A DNA stretch of 64,000 nucleotides from Xylanibacillus composti (lineage in GTDB: Bacteria; Bacillota; Bacilli; Paenibacillales; K13): the NCBI RefSeq assembly GCF_018403685.1, contig NZ_BOVK01000007.1, positions 1-64,000 on the forward strand, read 5' to 3'. The first letter of the stretch is position 1; the number at the start of each line of letters is the position of its first letter. Below, in pieces: positions 7,675 to 16,870 of the stretch. The notes beneath the pieces are model-generated. The model was given only the letters and a program-made list of their open reading frames with translations, was not told the DNA's origin and did not search any database. Made by a program: the position numbers and the translations under genes.

Positions 7675-8857
7675 TTAGAAATAATCAACTGCATAGGGGA
7701 TTTTTCGTGGAATAGCCTCATTAAAAAAATGCAGGAGCATGTCACTTGCCTGGATTCGTCCAGTCTCTTTGAGAAATAAAGGATTTTGATAGCCGAATAA
7801 AATGGCGGTAAAGGCACCGATATCACAGGATAGATCCAACTCTTTGTCTGTATCAGTCATGTCCATAATATATACCTCTCCATCCTCATTCACAAGCACC
7901 CTTATTATACCATCATTCCAACTTAAAAAAGGGTCCGTAATCTTCATTATGAAATCGAATGATTTGCCCGTCTTGATGAACGGATACTTGCTTAGACAGG
8001 AGCGAACATCCATAATTCTTCCCATAAACCCAGGCTTTATTTGTTGAGATACGGCAGGATTCCTTAGGAGAAAAGACATCTCATCTTGCACTGGCGTTCT
8101 CAGTATCACCCGGTCAATGACGGAATCATGATTAGCCAAAAAATCTAGCATGCTTAGCCTCGCCTCTTCATTGAGGTGAATAATTTCATGTATTGTCATC
8201 GTTTTACTTTCTTGATGAATATCATAAACCAGGTATCCCTGAATCCCATCAGCATTTGAAACAGTCACGACCTCACCTTTTTTGTAAAAGGAATAATAAC
8301 TTTCCCACCACCATCTTTCTCTAGTCAACATGCCAGTAAAGGATTGGGCATACTTCTCGTAGACGGGATTCAGTTCGTGCCATTTCAACTTTCCTCTAGT
8401 GTATACATATTCCCTCAATGTTGCGCCATGTCTCAAATCATTCGGACAAAGATTGAACTCTTTGAATGATTGTATGACTTCCCATCCAAACTTTCTATAG
8501 TAAGAATAAGAAAAAGGCATCAAATATGAGAACATCATGCCCTTCTCTTTCATCTCGCACGCTGAATGATACAACAGCTTCTGAAAATAGCCTTTTCGAC
8601 GGTGCTCAGGCAATGTTGCGGCAGAGGCAATCCCCCCCCATCGGGAACATCTCTCCCCCTAGCCAGATATGCAGGGGCAACAAAGATAACTTGGATACCA
8701 GCTTTCCTTGATAGAACAGCCCAATTATAGTATTAGGATCAAGAATGCGTTTGCGTTCATTCACTTGTTCTTCGTCCAATGGAACATGAAAGGCTGTTGC
8801 AGTTACCTGTATGCTGTCCTCCAACTCGTCCTCTCTTAATGTGCGAATACTGTCCAT
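7675..8857 (-). pseudogene. Eis-like GNAT acetyltransferase, frame broken at an 8-G tract
   Basis: Two minus-strand frames make one protein of about 390 residues. The first (from ATG 8857, after GAGGAGCGGG; alternative ATG 8902) reads MDSIRTLREDELEDSIQV and reaches EMFPMGG. The second continues IASAATLPEHRRKGYFQ, the acetyl-CoA loop region of Eis-type GNATs, then SYLMPFSYSYYRKFGWE and a sterol-carrier-like C-terminal part. The join is at eight G on the minus strand (plus-strand C run 8632-8639). Seven G would give an uninterrupted frame; with eight, translation stops after DCLCRNIA. Eis-like enzymes N-acetylate amines. It is the last gene of the leftward operon. Whether the frameshift is real, phase variable or a sequencing error is open. 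Confidence 0.8.
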
Positions 8858-8902
8858 GTCCAATCCCGCTCCTCTGTACTTGAGTTCAACGCCGAAAAGC
8901 AT

Positions 8903-9145
8903 CTAAGCATCGCTGGTAGAAGCCAGATATATGCCCAAATCTCTCACAGTCGGGAAGTTCTCGATATCCAGGTCTTCATCTCTAAACACAACGTTCATAG
9001 TTGTTTCCAAATCAACGACTAATCGGATGAAGGTCATAGAATCCACAAGCAGATCCTCCTGCATGCGCTGGTCCAATTCTATATCTGTTCTCCCGACAAC
9101 CATTCTTACTCTGTCTAGAACTGCTTCGTAAAACGCTTCAGACAT
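8903..9145 (-). CDS. Stand-alone acyl/peptidyl carrier protein
   Basis: An 80-residue carrier protein. ATG 9145 has AAGGAGGGGAGCG just upstream. The phosphopantetheine attachment serine is in DLLVDSMTFIRLVVDLE (about residue 36), in the D-S-M form of the usual D-S-L. The surrounding acidic helices and the closing FPTVRDLGIYL are typical. It follows the adenylation gene by 14 bases and would carry the acyl or aminoacyl group activated by that enzyme. It has no fused domains, which points to a non-modular pathway. Confidence 0.88.
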   Translation of the reverse strand: MSEAFYEAVLDRVRMVVGRTDIELDQRMQEDLLVDSMTFIRLVVDLETTMNVVFRDEDLDIENFPTVRDLGIYLASTSDA

Positions 9146-9159
9146 GAACGCTCCCCTCC

Positions 9160-10605
9160 TTATTCCCAATTTTGGCTCACATGCTCCAGTAGTGCTTTTC
9201 TATCTACCTTGCCTATCGGTGTGCGTGGTATATGATTGACAATATGGATATGTTGCGGCAGTAAATGAGTAGGGAGGCTCTCTCTTAAACGGGAATAAAT
9301 CGCCATTTTTTCGACGTGCTCCTTCAACACAACAAAACTTATGATCTGCTCTCCATGTGAATGACTGTCCATGCCCATTGTTGTTGCATCGGCAACATGA
9401 TTTACCTGCAACAAACAACGATCAATCGTGTTAGGATCAAGCTTGATGCCAGACTTGTTAATCATGTATTCTTTGCGTCCCTGTAGAAATACATAACCAT
9501 CTTCATCCAATGATGCCATATCGCCAGTCCGATACCAGGTTCCATCGTAGACATACTTGGTCCGATCATCTTGATAATAGCCTTTGAACAAAAAAGGACT
9601 ATGGACAAGCATTTCTCCATCTTCTGAAAAAGCTACCGAAACCTGCGGAGACAACTTGCCAACGGAATTCTCCTTATACGCCATTCCCGGAGCATAATAC
9701 GAAATTAACAAGGTTTCAGTAGTACCATAGAATTCGTATACACATCTTCCAAAGAAACTCTCAAATTCTTGCATGAATTCTGGATGCAGCTTAGCGGAAC
9801 TGCAGAGTACAGATTTGAGTTTGTTCCGCACAAGTGGGTCATATCGGAATTTCATGGAGAATATTGCTTGCATCATAGATGGTACAGCGATGAAAATATT
9901 GCCGCCATCCCTTAAAATCAGCTTGTCAAATTGTACAGCCACTTTCGCACTAAAAGGCGGCAGCAGAATGACCCCTGAGCCAAATAGAAATGGAAGCAAA
10001 ACTGAAAAGCACCAACCGTCTGCGTGATCTAGCGGTAGGGAGAGAATCATACGCGAAGATGAGTCAAATTGTTGCGCTGAACCATATTCACGGAAGTTTG
10101 CTATTGCTCCAGCTAATGTAATCATGACCCCTTTAGGCTTACCTGTTGTGCCTGATGTGTAAACAATAGCGGCAAGCTCATCGCTGCTATGCTGATACTC
10201 ATCTATGTGGACATTCCCGATAAGATCTTCGAAACAAACCCTAAGCCACCTATTTTGTAATTCTGCGAAGGAGCCTGGAACATCGTCATATGCCAATATC
10301 ATGCTAGCATTGACTTCATGCGCAATTCCAAGAAGGCTGTCGTCCGGCATAGCATGGGAAACAATTACAGCTACCGCACCAACCCGCAGTAAAGCGAAGT
10401 GTGAAATGGAATATTCCATTCGATTGTCAAATCTCAGAATAACGTGATCGCGCGGTTTAATTCCCCTTGAAAGAAGTCGTGCAGCAAGTATCCCGCTACA
10501 ATTATCCAATTCCTGATACGTTACCTTTCTTCCAGTGAATGGCTCGATCATAAACAAGTTTGTTTGATTAGCATTGCAAATGGACTTGAAAGATAGCATG
10601 TTCAT
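9160..10605 (-). CDS. AMP-forming adenylation enzyme (ANL superfamily)
   Basis: A 481-residue acyl- or aminoacyl-adenylate-forming enzyme. The P-loop motif is TSGTTGKPKGVMIT, then EFYGTTETLL, WYRTGDMASLDEDG and the C-terminal lysine motif PIGKVDRKALLEH. It would activate a carboxylic acid and load it on the carrier protein encoded next. The substrate cannot be read by eye. Its start overlaps the stop of the NodB-like gene (ATGA), with GAGGAG upstream, so translation is coupled. The length is slightly short compared with about 500-540 for acyl-CoA ligases and similar to stand-alone A domains. Confidence 0.88.
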   Translation of the reverse strand: MNMLSFKSICNANQTNLFMIEPFTGRKVTYQELDNCSGILAARLLSRGIKPRDHVILRFDNRMEYSISHFALLRVGAVAVIVSHAMPDDSLLGIAHEVNASMILAYDDVPGSFAELQNRWLRVCFEDLIGNVHIDEYQHSSDELAAIVYTSGTTGKPKGVMITLAGAIANFREYGSAQQFDSSSRMILSLPLDHADGWCFSVLLPFLFGSGVILLPPFSAKVAVQFDKLILRDGGNIFIAVPSMMQAIFSMKFRYDPLVRNKLKSVLCSSAKLHPEFMQEFESFFGRCVYEFYGTTETLLISYYAPGMAYKENSVGKLSPQVSVAFSEDGEMLVHSPFLFKGYYQDDRTKYVYDGTWYRTGDMASLDEDGYVFLQGRKEYMINKSGIKLDPNTIDRCLLQVNHVADATTMGMDSHSHGEQIISFVVLKEHVEKMAIYSRLRESLPTHLLPQHIHIVNHIPRTPIGKVDRKALLEHVSQNWE

Positions 10606-12837
10606 TTCTCCTCATGCTTGACATTGACGAATTGGGGACGAACACTGATGTCTCTAAAAAAACATTTGGGGGTCCGCTGCCGTAAGTGAAAATGATGGCG
10701 CGGATAGGTAATCCCGTGATTATGGCCGATCATGAAGTACAATTTATCTAATGGGTACCGTGATAAATGAGGATGTACCGCAAAGCCGTACCCTTCTGGT
10801 TGCTTGTAAGACGAGCTTATAGCCAGAACATATTTAACGTTGGGAACAAGCACAACTTCTTCACTCAACACAGTACGTTGCCACCCCTGGGCGTCCTGGT
10901 TGATTTTCCAGCTTGCCGTGTATAGAGGCCTCCGCTCATCAACATGCCACAATTCAATGTGATGCTCGTGATTGCTCGTTGAAGGGACAAACATCTTGAT
11001 CGCGTCAACAATGGATTCCACCATCACTTCAAATTCGAATCCTCTAAACAAATCTTCTTCTTCATATACAATCTCATGCGGTTGTAAGTCATTCAGCAGC
11101 GAATCTGTCATTGGGGGCTGTCTGACTGGCAATGGTATAGAAAACTGTTGTTCTCTTTCAAAAGGCGGGCATGTTGCCCACTCTTTGAGAATAACCCCAT
11201 CTCGTTCATCATAAATTGCCAGCTCCGTTGAAACAGGACATTCACCAGCAACGCTAATCTTCAACATATCCTTATCTTGGAGATAAATCTCGGTGATCGC
11301 GGAAGTATACAAGGCCTTGATATACTGAACCGCTTCATCTAGCAAAACGAACCGCGGACGATACAGAGATAGGTATGCTGCAATGCCGCCCAGCATCTTC
11401 TCCCATGAATCTGGCGGGATATTGGCAATAAACTTTCCTCTCCAGGTGTTCTCATGCGTAAATAAATTTCCCATTATCTTGCTTTCATAACATCTTTTGA
11501 AGATATCTATTCCTCGCTTAATGGCAGCATCTATATCTTCGTATTGCTCATTCGAGTCTCCATAATTAAACCATTCGTATCCGTTTACATCCCTGATTTC
11601 AGTCAGCACATTAAATATCGTCCCATGTCTTCGATCCTGAGTGGACAGCCAATCCGAATAATAAATAGAAGCGCTTTGCTTCCTACCCGACCACGGAATC
11701 CCATCTGTGCCTGTTGCAAGCAACCGATATGGACCAGACTGAAGCCACTTGTTATTCGGGTCTCTGGCTCCTCCCCCGCTATTGACCTGGTACGGCAAAC
11801 CAATGACTTGCACGCCAAATTCCTGTATGACAGTCAAGGCATCTTCACTTATATCATAGTTGTGGGGGATAAAATAAATAGACAACGGTTCCTTCCACTG
11901 ATGCTCCTCCATCCATGCTTGCATAATGCGACGTATAATTTCTGCGCCAGTCTCAATGGGTTTGTAGACAGTACCGAACAAGTACATGCCATGGAACTGA
12001 ACAGATGCCATCCCTCCCCTTGTTAATTGCTTCATTTTATCAACCGCTGCATCCGTGATGGTTTCATAAAAAAATCCAAGCCACGGTTTAAATCCGTATT
12101 TATTAGCTATGTCCACCCAACCAAATGGATCATTTTTATAATGGCCGCACTGGCCAACACAATCATCAACGCGTAACGTTGCAAATGGGGGAATCTCCCT
12201 CATGACAAACGGTTTGCGAGCAGCCCACACCAAGCTTCTCCACATTAGGTCATCCATTCCTGCAATAGTTCCCAGTATAGACTCCGCTATCCATTGATAA
12301 CTCGTCCATTGTACAATTCGACCGCATCCGTCGTTTTTTGCCATCAATAAAGGCTGCTGCTCCCCTTCCAGCAACTTCACCGCTTGGGAATCAGGCGCAA
12401 CGACTGGCAGACGCAATAGATTTTCCTCAGCGTGCGACTTCAGCTTTATGTCCTCCTCATGAAGAAGAGTAATATAATGTCTCGTAGTAGAGAATTTCAG
12501 CTTACTCACTATCTCGCATCCCGCTAATCTCGATCCGATTCCAAACGTCTCCATGGAAGCCGGATCGAAATTCACAATCCCGCAGCCTGCCTGCAGGGCT
12601 TCACGGAAAGCATCTTCCTCTTTAGTCGACCATGAATCCCCCCCCTTGTGCCTGTATATCTTCATGCCCTATAATGATGAGTGGATGCGCGAGGATGGAT
12701 TGGGCCAAATGGCGATCTGACCTATCCATGATGCGCATCGGAACGCCGAACACCTTGAGATAAGGGAGAATGAATGCTTCAAACTCCCTATATCGTTCAG
12801 ACAAGCGATTGACTATTATTAAGGTACGCAGTTCCAA
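10602..12837 (-). pseudogene. NodB/polysaccharide-deacetylase-like protein, frame broken at an 8-G tract
   Basis: A protein of about 745 residues split into two frames. The first runs from TTG 12837 (RBS AAAGGT 12852-12847) as ELRTLIIVNRLSERYREFE to LIIIGHEDIQAQGG. The second continues DSWSTKEEDAFREAL to the end. They meet at eight G on the minus strand (plus C run 12638-12645); seven G would fuse them exactly. The central part has PPFATLRVDDCVGQCGH, like the Asp pair of NodB-type deacetylases, and PHNYDIS further on. The C-terminal third is beta-rich. A separate ATG at 12665 opens the second frame but has no good RBS. Its role may be hydrolysis or rearrangement of a sugar-like part; this is uncertain. 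Confidence 0.65.
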
Positions 12838-12844
12838 TTTCAAT

Positions 12845-14119
12845 TCACCTTTCGGCTGATAGTATACGGTCCACCTCAAAAAAGGCCTGTTCCCTCTCCC
12901 ACTGACGGATTTGATTGTAATCCTCAATGATCTGGTCTCTGTTCTGATGCAGCAAATAGAGGATTCCCGGATTTGTAAAGAGATCCACGGTTCGCTCTAT
13001 CTTCTCGCCTGCTTGCGGTGTGTGAAAAACGGCAAAGAACGATGGCAAGGCAGATGTCAACGCCTCCACCCTATTCTCGACAACTACGCCAGATACATGG
13101 GATGACAGCGTTATGCAGAACAAATACTTTCGCAACGTATAGGGAGTCTGCATACGACTCATAAATTTATCCGGATCTACATATCTCTCCACTGTTGTCG
13201 TCACATGGCTGTCTCCGATAGCGGCTATCAGCGCTTCATGCAAAATGGTTCCCTGCATGCGGGCTGCGGACTCGATTAACACAGGCCCCCGTTCTGTAAA
13301 CATAAGCTCGCTGTGAGAAGCCCCGTCTCGTATGCCCAATACGTCCAAAACTTGCTTCATATAATTCATGATTTGTTCCTGTACATTTCCCTCGTATGGG
13401 AGTAGCTCCTCCTGGTCGCATATCATGCCTGCGCCTTCAACGGATTTTTTAGTATCCTTCCATATTTCAGTGAAAATATGTTTGCCCTCAAGACTTACCG
13501 CGTTGATAAAATATTGCTGTCCTTCCAGGCATTCTTGCACGAGAACATATTCATTTAAACTGCCCATACGATTAACCTGCATAAGAATCCGCTCGCATGC
13601 GGCAGTTAGCTCATTCTCACTCCTGCAAAAATACACATGATCCGTTCCCGCACTATCCAGTGGTTTCGCGACAATCGGCCATCCTCCCATCTTCTTTGCT
13701 GCTTCTAACGCTTCTGTCACGGTTGCGCACCTCGCTTGTCTGACAGAAGGCAGACCTTTTTCCCGAATAGCCTCATTCATGTCATATTTATTTCTCCGTA
13801 AACTTGAGGTTCGGGGATCATTGCCTGGCAAGTCTAAGACATGGGCAAGTTTATCAGCCAGAATTACACCTGTTTCGGTTCCAGCGATGACAAAACTCGG
13901 ATTGTATCGTCTGATTTCCAGTAAAATGTCGTTTTCCTTCACTTCCTCGTAAATCCAGTGCTTGATGAAGTCTGTCTCCCTGAAAGTACTCCTTAATTCG
14001 CTGTCAACATCAGCAGACGATTGAATATGGATGCTGTCATAGCCGTATTTGGAAAATTCACTTGGCAATTCTGCTCCAGTAGAGAACGCATCTACAATAC
14101 AAACGACAGGTTTATTCAA
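12845..14119 (-). CDS. ATP-grasp ligase
   Basis: A 424-residue ATP-grasp enzyme that would join a carboxylate to an amine (peptide bond or amino acid-to-carrier). The lid lysine region is GGWPIVAKPLDSAGTDHVYFC and the metal-binding Glu region is HSELMFTERGPVLIESAARMQG. I chose TTG 14119 because AAGGAG lies 8 bases before it; ATG 14125 is too close to the RBS and ATG 14152 has none. It lies 38 bases after the oxygenase gene and directly before the NodB-like gene. Related enzymes include BacD-type amino acid ligases and the BtrJ glutamate-ACP ligase of butirosin synthesis. Confidence 0.85.
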   Translation of the reverse strand: MNKPVVCIVDAFSTGAELPSEFSKYGYDSIHIQSSADVDSELRSTFRETDFIKHWIYEEVKENDILLEIRRYNPSFVIAGTETGVILADKLAHVLDLPGNDPRTSSLRRNKYDMNEAIREKGLPSVRQARCATVTEALEAAKKMGGWPIVAKPLDSAGTDHVYFCRSENELTAACERILMQVNRMGSLNEYVLVQECLEGQQYFINAVSLEGKHIFTEIWKDTKKSVEGAGMICDQEELLPYEGNVQEQIMNYMKQVLDVLGIRDGASHSELMFTERGPVLIESAARMQGTILHEALIAAIGDSHVTTTVERYVDPDKFMSRMQTPYTLRKYLFCITLSSHVSGVVVENRVEALTSALPSFFAVFHTPQAGEKIERTVDLFTNPGILYLLHQNRDQIIEDYNQIRQWEREQAFFEVDRILSAER

Positions 14120-14157
14120 CGACATCACTCCTTGTTCCATCATAAGATGCACTTCAA

Positions 14158-14931
14158 TTACACCACGCGAGTATCTTCAGGGTATATTTCTTCCATAGAC
14201 TCATGGGTTATTTCAGAATGATAGTCTTCATCCGAAGCATACGTAAACACAATGACTGTTCTTCTGGAATCCCCGGTAAGCGGTGTCACTCTATGCAATG
14301 TGGTGTTAGCTTTCATGAAGTAGCAACAATTTTCAGGTACATACATACTGCTTACATCAGAAGCTTCCAGCACCTTCGTCACACAGTTATCATAATCTGA
14401 TTTATCCCATTCCGTTCGCGGGATAAATTCAATCAGAGCGCCATCTCCTTCCTTCGGAGCTTCCACCATCCAAATAAGAGCAAACGTGTAGTCATCCCAG
14501 TGCCACCCATGTGTATCTCCAATATTCCCTTGTCTGTTGATAATAAATTCCTCAGCCTCGTAGGGAACTTTATGCACAGGCAAGTCATTGTTAAGATAAG
14601 TCAAAAACTCTCTAATTGTTTCAGAATGGAAAAAAGCCGGTATCAATTTGCCATATTCATTCACCTTGTCTCTTCCGACACTGTAATAATGTCTTGGCGT
14701 ATTCCCGCTAATTTTCATCGTCAAATCTCTGCGCTTGCCATGCTCGTACATCAAATTTTTTGCTTCAGCTGCCAATGCAACTTGTAAAGGAATCGGCAAC
14801 AAAGAATCTAATATGACTACATGGTTTTCTGCAAACTGCTGCCGCATCTCCTTCTTATACGTCGGTTCTAAGGTCATGAAGTGGTTTCTCATGATAAAAT
14901 CAAATTCTTTTTGCATTTCCTCACATCCCAT
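14158..14931 (-). CDS. 2-oxoglutarate/Fe(II)-dependent oxygenase
   Basis: A 257-residue oxygenase. The iron triad HxD...H is visible as HWD (His144, Asp146) in DTHGWHWDDYTFAL and His213 in TTLHRVTPLTGDSRRTVIVF, where Arg224 could bind 2-oxoglutarate. Such enzymes hydroxylate, desaturate or halogenate amino acids in natural-product pathways; nothing here allows a choice. It is the first gene of the leftward operon, starting about 110 bases from a likely promoter. An internal ATG at 14916 is an alternative start. Confidence 0.85.
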   Translation of the reverse strand: MGCEEMQKEFDFIMRNHFMTLEPTYKKEMRQQFAENHVVILDSLLPIPLQVALAAEAKNLMYEHGKRRDLTMKISGNTPRHYYSVGRDKVNEYGKLIPAFFHSETIREFLTYLNNDLPVHKVPYEAEEFIINRQGNIGDTHGWHWDDYTFALIWMVEAPKEGDGALIEFIPRTEWDKSDYDNCVTKVLEASDVSSMYVPENCCYFMKANTTLHRVTPLTGDSRRTVIVFTYASDEDYHSEITHESMEEIYPEDTRVV

Positions 14932-14961
14932 GTTAGATTTTTGTGAATTTTCAGAATATTA

Positions 14962-14990
14962 TTGCCATTCCTCCTTTTTTCACTTATAAT
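14962..14990 (+). promoter_or_regulatory. Likely promoter of the rightward (exporter) operon
   Basis: TTGCCA (14962-14967), 17-base spacer, perfect TATAAT (14985-14990). The first gene starts at 15119. It lies in the very AT-rich divergent region 14932-15118. Confidence 0.55.
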
Positions 14991-15039
14991 TTTGAATTAA
15001 CTTCTCGTGAATTCCGGTGAATTTTCTAAATACAATTAG

Positions 15040-15069
15040 ATATTACCATGTATTTTTAAGTATTTACAA
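15040..15069 (-). promoter_or_regulatory. Likely promoter of the leftward (biosynthetic) operon
   Basis: On the minus strand TTGTAA (15069-15064), 18-base spacer and TAATAT (15045-15040). The two divergent promoters cross each other, so the operons may share a regulator, but no regulator gene is in the island. Confidence 0.45.
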
Positions 15070-15118
15070 GAATTTTTTTCTATAAAAACACCTACTTTAC
15101 AAAGGCAGGTAAGGTTTT

Positions 15119-16870
15119 ATGACATCAAATAAATCCTACAGAAAACGGTATTGGCGTTTAGTCATCTCCTTTTTCAGACCTAATAAGTTGAAATTATCTG
15201 CACTTATACTTGTGTTATTTGGCGTAATCGGCTTACAGCTCTATAATCCGTTCGTTTTGCGCATGTTTATAGATGGAGCAACCGAAGGACGGTCTGAAAC
15301 ATACCTCATATACTGCGCGCTGGTTTTTATCGGGATATCGATCCTGCAACAGCTTTTAACATTGATCGTAACGTATACGGGAGAAGTGATCGGCTGGAAA
15401 GCAACAAATTCGCTTAGATTGCAACTTGCCCGCCATTACCTGTCCTTGGACACCGAAACGCAGAACAAGTTTACATCCGGCGAAATAGTTGAAAGAATAG
15501 ATGGGGATATTAGCATCTTGCAGAACTTCTTTTCTCATCTGTTTATAAAGCTGCTTGCAAATTTTTTGATTATAATTGGTGTTCTGATTATTCTGTTTTC
15601 TGTCAACTGGCGAATCGGGCTTTCTTTATCCTGTTTTACACTTCTTGCCTTCTTTGCAATTGACAAAATTCGAATGCTGGCTGAACCTTTCTGGAAGCAG
15701 GCAAGAGAAATCAATTCACGTTTTTTTGGTTTTTTAAGTTCTATATTCGAAGGCAAAGAAGACATCCGTTCTAACGGAGGCTCCGGTTATTTCCTGAAGA
15801 AGTTCCATTATATCCTTCGCTCCTGGCTGCCAGTGCTCCGCAAAGCCCAACTATTGGGATATTCCATGTGGATGACAACTATATTCGTTCTGGCCGTTGG
15901 TACCTCTATTGTACTTGGAATTGGCGGAATCCAATTTTTGGATGGCGCATTAACGATCGGGACACTGTTCATGATTTTCCAATTTCTCGACCTCTTGATT
16001 CACCCCATTGAAAAAATAAGAGAGCAAGTAGATGACTTGCAGAAGGCCAACGCCAGCATTTCGCGCGTGCTGGAAATGCTGAACACAAGTTCTAAGATTA
16101 AAACAGGGGAAATCACAAATATTGGGCCAGGTTCGCTGCGAGTAGAATTTGATCGCGTGTCTTTTCATTATGATCCTGCTTCCCCTATACTCCGATCCAT
16201 TCAGTTCCAAATCGATCACAAGAAGAAGGTCGGCTTGGTCGGTCGTACAGGAAGCGGAAAATCTACCATCGCCCGTCTCTTGATGCGATTATACGAACCT
16301 GCCTCCGGCATGATAAAAATAAACGGAAGCGACATCCGATTGTTCAACCTTACCGAGCTTCGGAAGCGAATCGGATTTGTCAGTCAAGACGTCAAGCTGC
16401 TGCAGTCTACATTAAGAGACAATATTACCTTATACGACTCAAGTATATCGGATGATCAATTATTGCGAATCATTGAAGAGACAGGTCTGCGTGAATGGTA
16501 TGATTCTTTGCCTCATGGACTCGATACGCAAATACTTAGTCATGATTTTGATGTCTCTGCAGGTGAAGCTCAGCTGATATCCCTGCTGCGCGTATTCCTC
16601 AATGACCCGGGTATCGTCATATTTGACGAAGCCTCATCCCGGCTAGACAACAATACAGAGAAAATGATTGAACGTGCTGTGCATCGTTTGTTGTCGGAAC
16701 GAACTGCCATCATCATTGCGCATCGTCTATCCACTTTAGAAATTGCAGACGAGATTATCGTTCTGGATGAGGGGAGTATTGTGGAATACGGGCCTAGAAG
16801 CAAACTGTATGCGGATCATGCATCATCATTCTTTAGAAACTTACAAAACGTTGAGATGGGTGGAAAATGA
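15119..16870 (+). CDS. ABC exporter half-transporter A of a heterodimer
   Basis: A 583-residue TMD-NBD exporter subunit. Six membrane helices occupy about residues 15-310. The NBD has Walker A GRTGSGKSTIARLL, Walker B PGIVIFDEASSRLD with the catalytic Glu, and switch AHRLST. The signature is altered to VSAGEAQ instead of LSGGQ. RBS GGTAAGG precedes ATG 15119. The next gene begins inside its stop codon (ATGA), so both halves are made together. It probably exports the product of the leftward operon, or gives self-resistance. Confidence 0.85.
   Translation: MTSNKSYRKRYWRLVISFFRPNKLKLSALILVLFGVIGLQLYNPFVLRMFIDGATEGRSETYLIYCALVFIGISILQQLLTLIVTYTGEVIGWKATNSLRLQLARHYLSLDTETQNKFTSGEIVERIDGDISILQNFFSHLFIKLLANFLIIIGVLIILFSVNWRIGLSLSCFTLLAFFAIDKIRMLAEPFWKQAREINSRFFGFLSSIFEGKEDIRSNGGSGYFLKKFHYILRSWLPVLRKAQLLGYSMWMTTIFVLAVGTSIVLGIGGIQFLDGALTIGTLFMIFQFLDLLIHPIEKIREQVDDLQKANASISRVLEMLNTSSKIKTGEITNIGPGSLRVEFDRVSFHYDPASPILRSIQFQIDHKKKVGLVGRTGSGKSTIARLLMRLYEPASGMIKINGSDIRLFNLTELRKRIGFVSQDVKLLQSTLRDNITLYDSSISDDQLLRIIEETGLREWYDSLPHGLDTQILSHDFDVSAGEAQLISLLRVFLNDPGIVIFDEASSRLDNNTEKMIERAVHRLLSERTAIIIAHRLSTLEIADEIIVLDEGSIVEYGPRSKLYADHASSFFRNLQNVEMGGK

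Noticed and set aside
14968-14984. Five-codon leader peptide (MAIIF) on the minus strand after AAAGGAGG
   Set aside because: The RBS-like run abuts the ATG with no spacing, and nothing downstream suggests attenuation.
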